Assembly: GCF_001650345.1 (NCBI RefSeq)
Contig: NZ_LVHF01000025.1
Span: 223,548 to 287,547, forward strand
DNA from: Photobacterium jeanii
Lineage (GTDB): Bacteria > Pseudomonadota > Gammaproteobacteria > Enterobacterales > Vibrionaceae
Direction of reading: 5' to 3'
DNA: 64,000 nucleotides
A program made the position numbers and the translations under genes. This document shows positions 1-9,158 of the stretch, piece by piece (the stretch's first letter is position 1; each line of letters opens with the position of its first letter). Under the pieces are notes generated by a model. That model had not been told where the DNA came from, did no database searches, and saw only the letters and a program-made list of their open reading frames with translations.

Positions 1-1
1 G

Positions 2-1531
2 GGGCTGAGCTACTTCTGGCCGGCACCTGTGTACCAGTTTGATATTGAGCAAAATGGTCAGTCACAAGTTGTGATTGGTGAAGTGTACGAACGTCAGATG
101 ATCCCGCTTACCCAATTAGCAGAAGCGGGTGTTGATGTCTCTATGATGGCGGGGCCAAAAGAGCCGCGTTATTTAATCAAGATAGGTAATCGTGAGCGCG
201 TTGGGCTCGATTTCATGACGATCTTGGGGAGTCAAATTAAGCAAAAGCAACTGGCTGATGGCATCGCAGTGATTGATCGTGAGCAAAACGGCAAGTTTTA
301 CGGTTATCCGGTGAGTTATATCGATGATGACCAGCGTTATCCGGTCAGTGAGCTGCATGCGGGGCTAGAGCAAGCACAAGTGGTGCGCGATGAAATGGCG
401 CGGATCAAACAAGAAGATTTTAGTGCTATCAATTGGCAGCTGGAAGAACTGCGTGTTGAAGAGCGCAGAAAGACATTAGCGCAAAGTTTAACGCCTGCCG
501 AGCAAGCTGAATTTGCAGCTAAACGTGAGGCGCTTAATCAGCAATATTTAGCGTTAGAAAAACACTTGTTTGCCCTTCAGTCTCGTTTGGAACGCGATGC
601 GTTTGTGGTGCGAGATATGACAGGTGAAGAAGTCCGTTTGCCTATCGAGCAGGTGCTGGATGTTTGGTATCCCAACAATCTAACTACCACTGAAAAGGTA
701 ATGCACTGGCTCAAGCAAGTGGGTAAGTTCTTGCGTGATGACCCTCGTGAAGCCAATACCGAAGGTGGTGTGTTCCCTGCTATTTTTGGCACCGTGTTCA
801 TGGTCATGCTAATGAGTGTCATCGTGACCCCGCTTGGAGTGCTGGCGGCCATTTATTTGCATGAATACGCCGGGCGTAACCGCTTTACCAAGCTGATCCG
901 AGTCGCAGTGATCAACCTTGCTGGTGTACCGTCGATTGTATACGGGGTATTTGGTTTAGGCTTTTTCGTTTATATGGTTGGTGGCACGGTTGATGATTTA
1001 TTCTTCTCAGCGCAGTTACCAGCGCCCACTTTTGGTACGCCGGGGATTTTGTGGTCGGCACTGACGCTGGCGATTTTGACGCTACCTGTGGTGATAGTGT
1101 CGACCGAAGAGGGGCTTGCGCGAGTACCAAGTTCGGTGCGACATGGCTCGTTGGCGCTTGGTGCAACCCAAGCTGAAACTCTGTGGCGCATAGTATTGCC
1201 AATGGCAAGCCCAGCCATCATGACAGGGCTTATTTTAGCGGTGGCACGTGCGGCGGGTGAAGTGGCACCTTTGATGTTAGTCGGGGTGGTGAAAATGGCG
1301 CCGACCTTACCGATTGATGGTAACTTTCCTTACATTCATTTGGATCGAAAGTTCATGCACTTAGGCTATCATATTTACGATGTTGGCTTTCAAAGCCCTA
1401 ACGTTGAAGCCGCGCGTCCACTGGTGTATGCCACCTCTTTTTTATTGGTGACCGTGATTATCGGTTTGAACTTGACGGCAATTGGTATTCGTAATCACCT
1501 GCGGGAGAAATTCCGCTCTTTGGAACAATAG
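2..1531 (+). CDS. pstA: Phosphate ABC transporter permease PstA (5' end cut by window)
   Basis: Inner-membrane permease of the high-affinity phosphate importer PstSCAB. The reading frame is open from base 2 and carries a PstA-like stretch (FWPAPVYQF) before the GTG at 29, so the real start lies upstream of the window and this is a partial gene. The visible part has a long, charged, coiled-coil-rich periplasmic-type region (about residues 10-210), as in the enlarged PstA proteins of Vibrionaceae. It is followed by the membrane-spanning BPD_transp_1 permease domain, with an EAA-like loop around [14 protein letters not shown]. pstB starts 15 bp downstream and phoU follows, so this is the end of a pst operon. 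A PHO box, if present, would lie outside the window. Confidence 0.95.
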   Translation, partial: GLSYFWPAPVYQFDIEQNGQSQVVIGEVYERQMIPLTQLAEAGVDVSMMAGPKEPRYLIKIGNRERVGLDFMTILGSQIKQKQLADGIAVIDREQNGKFYGYPVSYIDDDQRYPVSELHAGLEQAQVVRDEMARIKQEDFSAINWQLEELRVEERRKTLAQSLTPAEQAEFAAKREALNQQYLALEKHLFALQSRLERDAFVVRDMTGEEVRLPIEQVLDVWYPNNLTTTEKVMHWLKQVGKFLRDDPREANTEGGVFPAIFGTVFMVMLMSVIVTPLGVLAAIYLHEYAGRNRFTKLIRVAVINLAGVPSIVYGVFGLGFFVYMVGGTVDDLFFSAQLPAPTFGTPGILWSALTLAILTLPVVIVSTEEGLARVPSSVRHGSLALGATQAETLWRIVLPMASPAIMTGLILAVARAAGEVAPLMLVGVVKMAPTLPIDGNFPYIHLDRKFMHLGYHIYDVGFQSPNVEAARPLVYATSFLLVTVIIGLNLTAIGIRNHLREKFRSLEQ

Positions 1532-1545
1532 CGAGCGAGAGAGAG

Positions 1546-2364
1546 ATGTTATCTGTGAACCCGAGCATTGGTTTATTTGAGCCTGTAGATTTGGCCTCGT
1601 TACCCGAAGAGCAAACCGCGTTGTCGATTGAAAATCTCAATTTGCATTACGGTCAAACCCAAGCGCTGTTCAATATTAATATGCGCATTGCTAAAGGGCA
1701 GGTGACTTCATTTATCGGCCCGTCGGGGTGCGGTAAATCGACCTTGCTACGCTGTATCAACCGAATGAACGATTTGGTTGAAGGGTGCCAAGTGGATGGC
1801 AAAATCATGCTCCACAACCATAATATTTATGATAACCGTATCGATGTGGCGTCGTTGCGTCGTCGAGTCGGGATGGTGTTTCAGCGTCCGAACCCGTTCC
1901 CGAAATCCATTTATGAAAATGTGATTTATGGTTTGCGGTTGCAAGGGGTGAAAGACCGCCGCATGCTCGATGATGCAGTAGAAAACTCACTTCGTGGTGC
2001 AGCACTGTGGGATGAAGTCAAAGATCGTCTCCACGAAAATGCCTTTGGTTTATCGGGTGGTCAGCAACAGCGGTTGGTGATTGCTCGTGCGATTGCGATT
2101 GAGCCAGAAGTACTGTTGTTGGATGAGCCAACCTCAGCGCTAGACCCGATCTCAACCCTGACGATTGAAGAGCTGATCAACGAGCTAAAAACTAAATACA
2201 CAGTCATTATCGTGACCCATAACATGCAGCAGGCGGCGCGGGTGTCGGATCAAACGGCCTTCATGCATATGGGGGAGCTGGTGGAATACGCGAACACTAA
2301 CGATATTTTCACTACCCCTAAAGAAAAAAGTACCGAAGATTACATTACGGGACGCTACGGTTAA
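1546..2364 (+). CDS. pstB: Phosphate ABC transporter ATP-binding protein PstB
   Basis: ATPase that powers phosphate import through PstA/PstC on the cytoplasmic face of the inner membrane. The 272-residue protein has Walker [10 protein letters not shown] (about 58-66), ABC signature LSGGQQQR, Walker [14 protein letters not shown] and the H-loop THNMQQA, all intact. A 25-30 residue N-terminal extension precedes the usual PstB start, which is common in marine gammaproteobacteria. It sits 14 bp after pstA and 9 bp before phoU with a good ribosome site (GAGAGAGAG), so the three genes are very probably co-transcribed. Identification is essentially certain. Confidence 0.97.
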   Translation: MLSVNPSIGLFEPVDLASLPEEQTALSIENLNLHYGQTQALFNINMRIAKGQVTSFIGPSGCGKSTLLRCINRMNDLVEGCQVDGKIMLHNHNIYDNRIDVASLRRRVGMVFQRPNPFPKSIYENVIYGLRLQGVKDRRMLDDAVENSLRGAALWDEVKDRLHENAFGLSGGQQQRLVIARAIAIEPEVLLLDEPTSALDPISTLTIEELINELKTKYTVIIVTHNMQQAARVSDQTAFMHMGELVEYANTNDIFTTPKEKSTEDYITGRYG

Positions 2365-2373
2365 GGAGACCAC

Positions 2374-3084
2374 ATGTTAGACAATATTAGCCTTGGCCGT
2401 CATATTTCCGGTCAATTCAATGCTGAGCTAGAAAGCATTCGTACCCATGTTTTAGCCATGGGTGGGTTGGTAGAGCAACAACTGGCTGATTCTTTAAAAG
2501 CCTTACATAAACAAGATGTTGAGCTGGCGAAACGCGTGATCCGCGATGATCACAAAGTTAACTCAATGGAAGTGGCAATCGATGAAGCTTGTACTCGCAT
2601 CATTGCAAAGCGTCAGCCAACGGCGAGTGATTTACGCCTGGTGATTGCGATCATCAAAACCATTACCGATTTAGAGCGTATTGGCGACGTGGCGGAAAGC
2701 ATTGCCAAAGTTGCGCTCGAGAATTTCACCAATAAGCAGTACAACTTACTGGTATCGCTTGAAGCGCTAGGGCAGCACGCAGTGCGAATGCTACACGAAG
2801 TGCTGGATGCCTTTGCTCGCATGGATGTTAAAGCGGCGATTGAAGTGTACCAAGTCGATGATCGTATCGACCGTGAATATGAAGCTGTGGTTCGTCAGTT
2901 AATGACTTACATGATGGAAGACCCACGCTCGATTCCAAACGTGTTGCAAGTGATGTGGTCAGCACGCTCGATTGAACGGGTGGGTGACCGTTGCCAAAAT
3001 ATCTGTGAGTACATTATTTACTTTGTAAAAGGTAAAGACGTTCGCCACACCTCACCAGAAGAGCTTGAGCATATTTTGCGCTAA
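2374..3084 (+). CDS. phoU: Phosphate signalling regulator PhoU
   Basis: PhoU couples the Pst transporter to the PhoR/PhoB two-component system, keeping PhoR off when phosphate is plentiful and limiting Pst flux. The 236-residue all-helical protein shows the two PhoU repeats, with the metal-binding signatures around [12 protein letters not shown] (first half) and [12 protein letters not shown] (second half). AAGGAG lies just upstream of the ATG. It is the last gene of the pst operon and is followed by an intrinsic terminator. A polyphosphate kinase 2 gene lies convergent downstream, so phosphate uptake and polyphosphate use are neighbours. Confidence 0.97.
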   Translation: MLDNISLGRHISGQFNAELESIRTHVLAMGGLVEQQLADSLKALHKQDVELAKRVIRDDHKVNSMEVAIDEACTRIIAKRQPTASDLRLVIAIIKTITDLERIGDVAESIAKVALENFTNKQYNLLVSLEALGQHAVRMLHEVLDAFARMDVKAAIEVYQVDDRIDREYEAVVRQLMTYMMEDPRSIPNVLQVMWSARSIERVGDRCQNICEYIIYFVKGKDVRHTSPEELEHILR

Positions 3085-3120
3085 GCATCATTTTGTATTA
3101 GACGTCAGTTTGAAATTACT

Positions 3121-3152
3121 AATGCCAGTACCTTGAGGTGCTGGCATTTTTG
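3121..3152 (+). terminator. Intrinsic terminator after phoU
   Basis: A 12-bp stem (AATGCCAGTACC with GGTGCTGGCATT, one G-T wobble) and a TTGA tetraloop are followed by TTTTTG. It closes the pst operon. There is no matching T-run on the minus strand, so it should not act on the converging ppk2 transcript. Confidence 0.9.
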
Positions 3153-3207
3153 TATGTGGATTAGTAGCTTACAAGGTGGCTGATTGGCCGTCACTTTACC
3201 TGTAAAG

Positions 3208-4023
3208 CTAATCGTCACTGTTAGAATTGAATCTATCAGGGACAAAGGTTTGTTGATCGAGCGGTGAGCGAATATAGCCTTCTTTGTTCACTTCGGGTAA
3301 CTCAATACTTGGGTATTCCAAGGCTTGATAGGGGATGTGTGACAGCAGGTGTGAGATACAGTTGATACGCGCTTTTTTCTTGCTATCGGCATCGACAACC
3401 CACCACGGGCATTGTTTGGTATCTGTGTAGGCAAACATGCGATCTTTGGCTGCGGAGTAGGCAGCCCAGCGATTGCGGGATTCAAGATCCATCGGGCTGA
3501 ACTTCCAGCGTTTGATGGGGGTGTTGATCCGTTCGAGGAAGCGGCGTTCTTGCTCTTCGTCTGAAACTGAAAACCAGTATTTGAGTAAGATGATCCCCGA
3601 ACGTTGCAACATGCGCTCAAATTCAGGACAGGAGCGTAAAAACTCCTCGTATTCTTCTTCGCTACAAAAGCCCATGACTTTTTCGACCCCAGCACGGTTG
3701 TACCAACTGCGATCAAATAGCACCATTTCCCCAGCTGCGGGTAAATGGGCGACATAGCGTTGGAAGTACCACTGCGTTTTTTCTTTTTCGGTTGGTTTGG
3801 GAAGGGCGACGATGCGGCAAATACGAGGGTTGAGCTTTTCGGTGATCCGCTTGATGACGCCGCCTTTGCCTGCGGCGTCACGACCTTCAAACAGCACCAC
3901 AACTTTTAACCCTGTATGTCTGATCCACTCTTGCAGCTTGACCAATTCGATTTGGAGCCGCTCGAGCTCGGCTTCATAATCTTTCTTTTTGAGTGTATTG
4001 GTGCTGTTTGATTCACTATCCAT
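3208..4023 (-). CDS. ppk2: Polyphosphate kinase 2 family protein
   Basis: PPK2 enzymes transfer phosphate between polyphosphate and nucleotides; class I members phosphorylate GDP/ADP using polyphosphate. The 271-residue protein has Walker A GRDAAGKGG (47-55), the lid and Walker B region DRSWYNRAG and the family motif WFSVSDEEQ, and the length matches a single-domain PPK2. A strong AAGGAGGA ribosome site precedes the ATG. The gene lies 27 bp after cutC on the same strand and is probably co-transcribed with it. It converges on pst-phoU, which fits phosphate homeostasis but does not prove co-regulation. Substrate class (GDP or ADP versus AMP) is inferred from similarity only. Confidence 0.93.
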   Translation of the reverse strand: MDSESNSTNTLKKKDYEAELERLQIELVKLQEWIRHTGLKVVVLFEGRDAAGKGGVIKRITEKLNPRICRIVALPKPTEKEKTQWYFQRYVAHLPAAGEMVLFDRSWYNRAGVEKVMGFCSEEEYEEFLRSCPEFERMLQRSGIILLKYWFSVSDEEQERRFLERINTPIKRWKFSPMDLESRNRWAAYSAAKDRMFAYTDTKQCPWWVVDADSKKKARINCISHLLSHIPYQALEYPSIELPEVNKEGYIRSPLDQQTFVPDRFNSNSDD

Positions 4024-4050
4024 AACTCCTCCTTGGCGTTATGGTTTAGT

Positions 4051-4785
4051 TTAGTTACTAAACAGTTGTGCTACCGCTTGGATTTTTTCAGCTGAAGTCA
4101 CAGGAATAGCAAAATCATCAACATCACTGTTGCCCATGTGAGCAGTAGCAGCAATGTGCGCCATGTGGCTTGGGCGTGTAGTTTTGCCAGACAGATGAAT
4201 TTCGCGCACGCCCGTTTGTGTCACGATATCGAGCGCATTGCTCGCGTTGACACCAGCGCCCGCCATAATGCTAAGGCGATCGCCGCAGTGGTTGACCATT
4301 TGTTTGAGCATGGCAATACCGTCTTCGGCATTAGCAGCCAGACCAGAAGTTAGCACTCGCTCACATCCAGCATACATAATGGCATCAAGCGCGGCAAAAG
4401 GGTCTGCGCATTGGTCAATGGCGCGGTGGTAGGTTACCCCTAGTGTGCCCGCTTCTTTGGTGAGCGCAGTTAAAATATCACCGTCAATATGTCCATCGGC
4501 TTGCAACGCACCAATCACCACACCGTGTAGCTTCGCTTGTTTGGCGGCGTGAATATCAGCCAGCATGATTTCAACATCTTGATCTGAGAATAAGAAGTCG
4601 CCTTGGCGCGGACGGATCATGGCATACACTGGAATTAGACTGTGTTTTGCGGCCAGTTGCATCAAGCCAGCATTCGGGGTTAAGCCACCGAGTGATAATG
4701 ACGAGCACAGTTCGATACGGGTTGCACCGCCTTGTTGGGCGCAGTGAAGGGATTCGATATTGTCGATACAGACTTCAATTTGCAT
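4051..4785 (-). CDS. cutC: CutC family copper homeostasis protein
   Basis: A 244-residue TIM-barrel protein of the CutC family. CutC was linked to copper tolerance in E. coli, but its biochemical role is still debated. Recognisable features are the N-terminal MQIEVCIDNIESLHCAQQGG and ARIEL-type start (here TRIELCSSLSLGGLTPN), the central MIRPRQGDFLFS motif and the GAGVNASN loop near the end. It is encoded upstream of ppk2 with a short gap. The peroxiredoxin gene further upstream is separated from it by a terminator, so cutC should have its own promoter in the 210-bp gap. No clear promoter was identified. Confidence 0.92.
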   Translation of the reverse strand: MQIEVCIDNIESLHCAQQGGATRIELCSSLSLGGLTPNAGLMQLAAKHSLIPVYAMIRPRQGDFLFSDQDVEIMLADIHAAKQAKLHGVVIGALQADGHIDGDILTALTKEAGTLGVTYHRAIDQCADPFAALDAIMYAGCERVLTSGLAANAEDGIAMLKQMVNHCGDRLSIMAGAGVNASNALDIVTQTGVREIHLSGKTTRPSHMAHIAATAHMGNSDVDDFAIPVTSAEKIQAVAQLFSN

Positions 4786-4880
4786 AGCGTTCTATCAGCT
4801 AAAGGTTGGAAGTCAGTAGAGTCTATTACAAATCGTAGATGGGTGCTGAACAGAAGAAATGTTTTGTGGGGCCAGAACGA

Positions 4881-4904
4881 AAAAGGGCCCGGTGTGTCCG
4901 GGCC
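4881..4904 (-). terminator. Intrinsic terminator after peroxiredoxin gene
   Basis: On the minus strand a 7-bp GC stem (GGCCCGG/CCGGGCC) with a TGTGT-type loop is followed by CTTTTT. Nearer the gene there is a second weaker hairpin (4963-4988, GTTAACACC with GGTGCTAAC, one mismatch). Together they separate the peroxiredoxin transcript from cutC. Confidence 0.85.
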
Positions 4905-4988
4905 TCATTCTATTTTTGCCTATTGGCTGACTTTGGCTTTACGCTATAGCGTTCGTTGCCGAGTTAACACCGTGAGCATGGTGCTAAC

Positions 4989-5006
4989 GGTAAGTAATTA
5001 CTTACC
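4989..5006. repeat. 18-bp perfect palindrome across the peroxiredoxin stop codon
   Basis: GGTAAGTAATTACTTACC is its own reverse complement. It spans the last codons and the TAA stop of the minus-strand peroxiredoxin gene. It could be a chance product of the Leu-Gly-Lys-stop end, a short RNA hairpin or a protein site; nothing else indicates which. Confidence 0.6.
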
Positions 5007-5606
5007 TAGGTCAGAAGTGTGCTCAGATAGGTAGTCAGCAACACCTTTTGGAGATGCGTCCATACCTGCTTTACCTTCTTCCCATTGTGCTGGACAAACT
5101 TCACCGTTCTTCTGGTGGAAGTTTAGTGCGTCAACCATGCGTAGCATTTCGTCGATGTTACGGCCTAGTGGTAGGTCGTTAACTACTTGGTGACGTACAG
5201 TACCTTCTTCATCGATTAGGAAAGAACCACGGAAAGCAACGCCTGCTTCTGGGTGCTCAACGTCGTAAGCTTTACAGATTTCGTGCTTAACGTCAGCGAT
5301 TAGTGGGTACTTAACTTGACCGATGCCGCCATCTTCGATAGCAGTGTTGCGCCATGCGTTGTGAGAGAACTGAGAATCGATAGAAACACCGATTACTTCA
5401 ACGCCTTTCGCTTGGAAGTCTTCGAAACGCTTGTCGAAAGCGATTAGTTCAGAAGGACATACGAAAGTGAAGTCTAGTGGGTAGAAGAAAACTACCGCTT
5501 TTTTACCTTTAGTGAATTCTGCAAAGTTGAAGTTTTCAACGATTTCGCCGTTACCTAGAACAGCTGCAGCAGTAAAATCTGGTGCTTGACGACCTACTAG
5601 TACCAT
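4998..5606 (-). CDS. Typical 2-Cys peroxiredoxin (AhpC/Prx1 family)
   Basis: Cytoplasmic thiol peroxidase that reduces hydrogen peroxide and organic peroxides. The 202-residue protein has the peroxidatic site DFTFVCP with Cys50 and the resolving Cys171 in EVCPAQ, as in typical 2-Cys enzymes of the Prx1 type. No ahpF reductase gene is adjacent, so electrons probably come from thioredoxin or a distant AhpF. A GGAGCG ribosome site precedes the ATG. Leu and other codons (CTA, CGT, GGT bias) suggest high expression. It is divergent from oxyR, with 131 bp between them, matching the known arrangement of OxyR-controlled peroxiredoxins in Vibrio. Confidence 0.95.
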   Translation of the reverse strand: MVLVGRQAPDFTAAAVLGNGEIVENFNFAEFTKGKKAVVFFYPLDFTFVCPSELIAFDKRFEDFQAKGVEVIGVSIDSQFSHNAWRNTAIEDGGIGQVKYPLIADVKHEICKAYDVEHPEAGVAFRGSFLIDEEGTVRHQVVNDLPLGRNIDEMLRMVDALNFHQKNGEVCPAQWEEGKAGMDASPKGVADYLSEHTSDLGK

Positions 5607-5737
5607 TTTGGCGCTCCTAAAAAATTCGTGTTGGTGCCAATCTTTCGTTTGGCTCCCTGTTTGGACGAGACAAACTATAGCTAAACTGGTAGATTCAAAA
5701 AAGCGGAATAAATAGATTGATGTAATCGAAAAATACG
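5607..5737. promoter_or_regulatory. Divergent peroxiredoxin/oxyR control region
   Basis: The 131-bp gap must hold both promoters. A minus-strand -10-like TATAGT lies at 5674-5679 for the peroxiredoxin gene, without a good -35, as expected of an activator-dependent promoter. CTAT and ATAG half-sites are present around 5674-5680, but the full four-element OxyR spacing is not met. OxyR control is therefore inferred from gene position, not from a clear operator. Confidence 0.45.
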
Positions 5738-6634
5738 ATGACGAAGTTTCCTTCTCTTAAACAACTTAACTATATAGTTACTTTGTTTGAAACCCGCCAT
5801 TTTGGCGAAGCTGCTAAGCAGTGTTATGTCAGCCAATCCACACTAAGTTCTGGTATTCAAAATCTTGAAGAGTTATTAGGTTGTCAGTTGATCGAACGTG
5901 ATAACCGATCCTTTGTTTTCACCTCTATGGGTGAAGAGGTTGTGACTCGCGCTAAAGAGATGCTCGCCAGCTCCCGTGATCTGCTTGAACTTTCAAACTG
6001 TGTTGGTGACAGCATGGAAGGGCAGTTACGCATTGGCTGTATCCCAACCATCGCGCCTTTCTTATTGTGTGATTTGGTACAGGAAGTGAATCTACGCTTT
6101 CCGAAACTGGATTTACTGCTACGTGAAGACACCACGGCAAACCTACTTACTGCGCTCCGTAATGGTGAAATGGATGTGTTGATCCTAGCCCTGCCGATGG
6201 AAATCAACGGCATGCACAGTAAGGTTGTTGGTCGCGATGCCTTTAAAATGGTATTGAGCACTAAGCAAGCCAACACCGTTCGGGTACCAATTTGTTATGA
6301 TGAATTGCCGGATGCATCGGTTTTCTTGTTAGAAAAAGAGCACTGTTTGACGGATCACGCGGTTTCTGCGTGTCAGTTAACCACGCGCGAGAAGATCAAC
6401 CCGTTTACCGCAACCAGTTTGCATACCTTAGTGCAGATGGTCGCGAATGGTTTGGGAATGACCTTCATTCCTCAAATGGCGATTGATCATGGTTTGCTCG
6501 ATAACCAAAACCTAGTTGTGGTAGAGCCGCCGGGTCAAGAAGCGTACCGTGAGATTGGTCTGGTATGGCGACCAACGTCAAGCCGCCTGCAAACGTTTAA
6601 TAAGTTAGCGGAAGTGGTTGAAGGGTTGCTTTAG
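5738..6634 (+). CDS. oxyR: Hydrogen-peroxide sensing LysR regulator OxyR
   Basis: LysR-family activator of peroxide defence. The N-terminal winged helix-turn-helix (about residues 1-60, with EAAKQCYVSQSTLSSGIQNL) is followed by the effector domain. Two redox cysteines are present as C203 and C212 in HCLTDHAVSAC. Their nine-residue spacing equals that of C199 and C208, which form the regulatory disulfide in E. coli OxyR, so the protein should be peroxide-responsive. Length is 298 residues, close to the usual 300-305. It is divergently transcribed from the peroxiredoxin gene, its likely target, and ends at a terminator. Confidence 0.96.
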   Translation: MTKFPSLKQLNYIVTLFETRHFGEAAKQCYVSQSTLSSGIQNLEELLGCQLIERDNRSFVFTSMGEEVVTRAKEMLASSRDLLELSNCVGDSMEGQLRIGCIPTIAPFLLCDLVQEVNLRFPKLDLLLREDTTANLLTALRNGEMDVLILALPMEINGMHSKVVGRDAFKMVLSTKQANTVRVPICYDELPDASVFLLEKEHCLTDHAVSACQLTTREKINPFTATSLHTLVQMVANGLGMTFIPQMAIDHGLLDNQNLVVVEPPGQEAYREIGLVWRPTSSRLQTFNKLAEVVEGLL

Positions 6635-6668
6635 CCTTGGCGGTTTTAAGCACTGCGCTTTCCTAACC

Positions 6669-6706
6669 AAAAGCAGCTATTGCGATAACGCATGGCTGCT
6701 TTTTTG
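6669..6706 (+). terminator. Intrinsic terminator after oxyR
   Basis: AAAGCAGC pairs with GCTGCTTT around an interrupted inner stem (AT-CG-CGT type pairing), followed by TTTTTTG. Confidence 0.85.
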
Positions 6707-7448
6707 TTTCTTGTGCTGTCAATTAGCGCCAATCCCCCATGTTTTCGTTATTTTTCCTGCGTAAAAATCTGAACACCATTCTATCTTGCCGTTATCACAC
6801 TTCACTTTTTTCCTTTCAATGGCGGCAAATTCCCTTCTTTTTATGATTTTCTGTATAGCGATGCGATAACAATCAATATTTCAGCATATCTATCTAAAAC
6901 CAATTCAGAATTTAGCATGACAACTAACTCGTATAAGACGGTAATTTGTTGCTTTTTGTAGGTATTTTCTGTTTCGAGTTAGAAATAAATGAAACCTAGT
7001 GAGTATTGGGTCATGCGCATAGCGTATGAATTGATGCGAGAGATGATAGATAAGTGTTTAAAATTTAATCGCTTTGTTGGTGGTTAAGTTTTGAGTGGTG
7101 TTTAAAACGGTTTTTGAGCTCTAAAAATTTGCCACAAAATATGTAATTTAATTACGTAAGTTTTAGCAAAAAATGCATTTTGATACAGGCGAGACAATTA
7201 CCGAGTTTTTGACCAGAAAATGTTTTAATTTAGTGTTTTGAGTTAAAACTCTATTGGGGTTAACTTTTTGATTTTATTATGTTTGATGTTTGTTTGTTGT
7301 GAGGGTGGTTGACCAATAAATTTGCAATTCTCTGTTTGTTACTGCAACGTAAATAGGGCGTTAATCAATTTGATTGCCGAAAACCCTATTGTGGTCATCA
7401 TTGATAAAAGTGGTGATAAAGTTACAAATGGAATTGTAGGAGAAAGCC
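6707..7448. other. Long AT-rich non-coding region upstream of aceB
   Basis: About 740 bp with no credible ORF on either strand and a markedly AT-rich composition. It ends in a good ribosome site (GTAGGAGAAAGCC) for aceB. A 13-bp palindrome GTAATTTAATTAC lies at 7143-7155, and several A- and T-tracts are present. I found no good CRP, FadR or other named operator. It probably holds a regulated, possibly long 5' leader or an unrecognised small RNA. Confidence 0.6.
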
Positions 7449-9062
7449 ATGTCGATTCAGAATAGCCATTCCTCTCATCACGTAAAACTTTCACTGCAAA
7501 AAGTGCTCACGCCTGAGCAGCAAGAGATCGTCAGTGATGATGCCTTGGCGTTCTTGGAGCGCTTGGTCGAGCGTTTTGCCTCTCGCGTTCCTAGTCTTTT
7601 AACAGCGCGTGAAGCACGTCAGCAAGAGATCGATAACGGTAAATTACCTGACTTCTTACCTGATACCGCCAATATCCGTGAAGATAATTGGACAATTCAA
7701 AACATCCCTGCCGATTTGCAAGATCGCCGCGTTGAAATTACTGGGCCTGTCGAGCGCAAAATGGTGATCAATGCACTCAATGCTAATGTAAAAGTATTTA
7801 TGGCGGATTTTGAAGATTCATTTTCGCCAGCGTGGGATGAAGTGGTCGCTGGGCAGCGCAATTTGCGTGATGCCGTGAACGGCACCATTAGTTATACCAA
7901 TCCCGATAACGGCAAACACTATGCATTAGCGGATGATCCTGCGGTTTTGATCTGTCGTGTACGTGGCTTGCACCTGCCTGAAAAGCATTTGTTATGGCAA
8001 GGTGAGCCTATTCCCGGTGCCTTGTTCGATTTTGCGCTGTATTTCTTCCATAACTACAAGCAGCTGTTAGAAAAAGGCAGCGGTCCTTATTTTTACCTGC
8101 CTAAACTGCAGACTCATCAAGAAGCAGCGTGGTGGAGCGATGTGTTTAGCTACGCGGAAGATGAAATGGGGTTAGCTCGCGGCACAATTAAAGCGACGGT
8201 GCTGATTGAAACCCTTCCGGCAGTATTTGAGATGGATGAAATCCTCTACAGCTTGCAAGAGCACATTGTGGGCTTGAACTGTGGACGTTGGGATTACATC
8301 TTCAGCTATATCAAAACCCTACGAAATTACCCAGACCGTATTTTGCCTGACCGCCAAGTAGTGACGATGGAGAAGCCGTTCTTGAACGCCTACTCGCGTT
8401 TATTAGTGCGTACTTGTCACCGCCGTGGTGCGTTTGCCATGGGCGGGATGGCTGCCTTTATCCCATCGAAAGACCCAGAGCAAAATGCTTGGGTACTCAA
8501 CAAAATCCAAACTGATAAGTCGCTGGAAGCAAACAATGGTCACGACGGCACTTGGGTGGCACACCCTGGTTTAGCCGATACGGCGTGTGAAGTGTTTAAC
8601 CAAGTGTTAGGTGAGCGCAGTAATCAACTCGATATTAGCCGGGCTGACGATGCGCCTATTACTGCCGAAGAGCTGCTAGCCCCTTGTGACGGAGAGCGTA
8701 CAGAAGAAGGGATGCGTCACAATATTCGGGTCGCGGTGCAATACATCGAAGCGTGGATCTCGGGTAACGGTTGTGTGCCGATTTACGGCTTGATGGAAGA
8801 TGCCGCCACCGCTGAAATTTCGCGCGCTTCGATTTGGCAATGGATCAAACACGGCAAGGATCTTAGCAATGGCAAGGTTGTCACCGCTGAGCTCTTTGAG
8901 TCCATGCTTGCCGAAGAAATGGATGTATTAGCGCAAGAGCTAGGCAGCGAGCGCTTTAACTCGGGTCAGTACCAAGAAGCAGCAACGCTGATGGCACGAC
9001 TCACGACCAGTGAGGAGTTGGTGAACTTCCTCACACTACCTGGCTATGAATATTTGCCTTAG
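7449..9062 (+). CDS. aceB: Malate synthase A
   Basis: Condenses glyoxylate and acetyl-CoA to malate, the second step of the glyoxylate bypass that lets cells grow on acetate or fatty acids. The 537-residue length matches the AceB (A-type) family rather than the larger GlcB. Visible family motifs include DFEDSFSPAWDEV near residue 120, VRGLHLPEKH near 180, and GLNCGRWDYIFSYIKTLRN near 275 carrying active-site residues. GTAGGAGAAAGCC precedes the ATG. aceA follows after 96 bp, giving an aceBA operon. No aceK kinase/phosphatase gene follows, as is usual outside the enterobacteria. Confidence 0.97.
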   Translation: MSIQNSHSSHHVKLSLQKVLTPEQQEIVSDDALAFLERLVERFASRVPSLLTAREARQQEIDNGKLPDFLPDTANIREDNWTIQNIPADLQDRRVEITGPVERKMVINALNANVKVFMADFEDSFSPAWDEVVAGQRNLRDAVNGTISYTNPDNGKHYALADDPAVLICRVRGLHLPEKHLLWQGEPIPGALFDFALYFFHNYKQLLEKGSGPYFYLPKLQTHQEAAWWSDVFSYAEDEMGLARGTIKATVLIETLPAVFEMDEILYSLQEHIVGLNCGRWDYIFSYIKTLRNYPDRILPDRQVVTMEKPFLNAYSRLLVRTCHRRGAFAMGGMAAFIPSKDPEQNAWVLNKIQTDKSLEANNGHDGTWVAHPGLADTACEVFNQVLGERSNQLDISRADDAPITAEELLAPCDGERTEEGMRHNIRVAVQYIEAWISGNGCVPIYGLMEDAATAEISRASIWQWIKHGKDLSNGKVVTAELFESMLAEEMDVLAQELGSERFNSGQYQEAATLMARLTTSEELVNFLTLPGYEYLP

Positions 9063-9158
9063 AGCCAAATTTTATCCATAACCAAAAGTAACTGGAAGCA
9101 ATTACAAACGATTACAACAGCATATTAATTTTCGCCAATAATCACGAGGGACATCACC

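Noticed and set aside
3288..3902. 204-codon minus-strand ORF overlapping ppk2
   Set aside because: It is an out-of-frame shadow of ppk2, whose frame has intact PPK2 motifs.
5660..5690. OxyR-type operator (ATAG/CTAT repeats) between the peroxiredoxin gene and oxyR
   Set aside because: CTAT and ATAG half-sites are present, but their spacing does not fit the ATAG-N7-CTAT pattern, so only the gene arrangement supports OxyR control.
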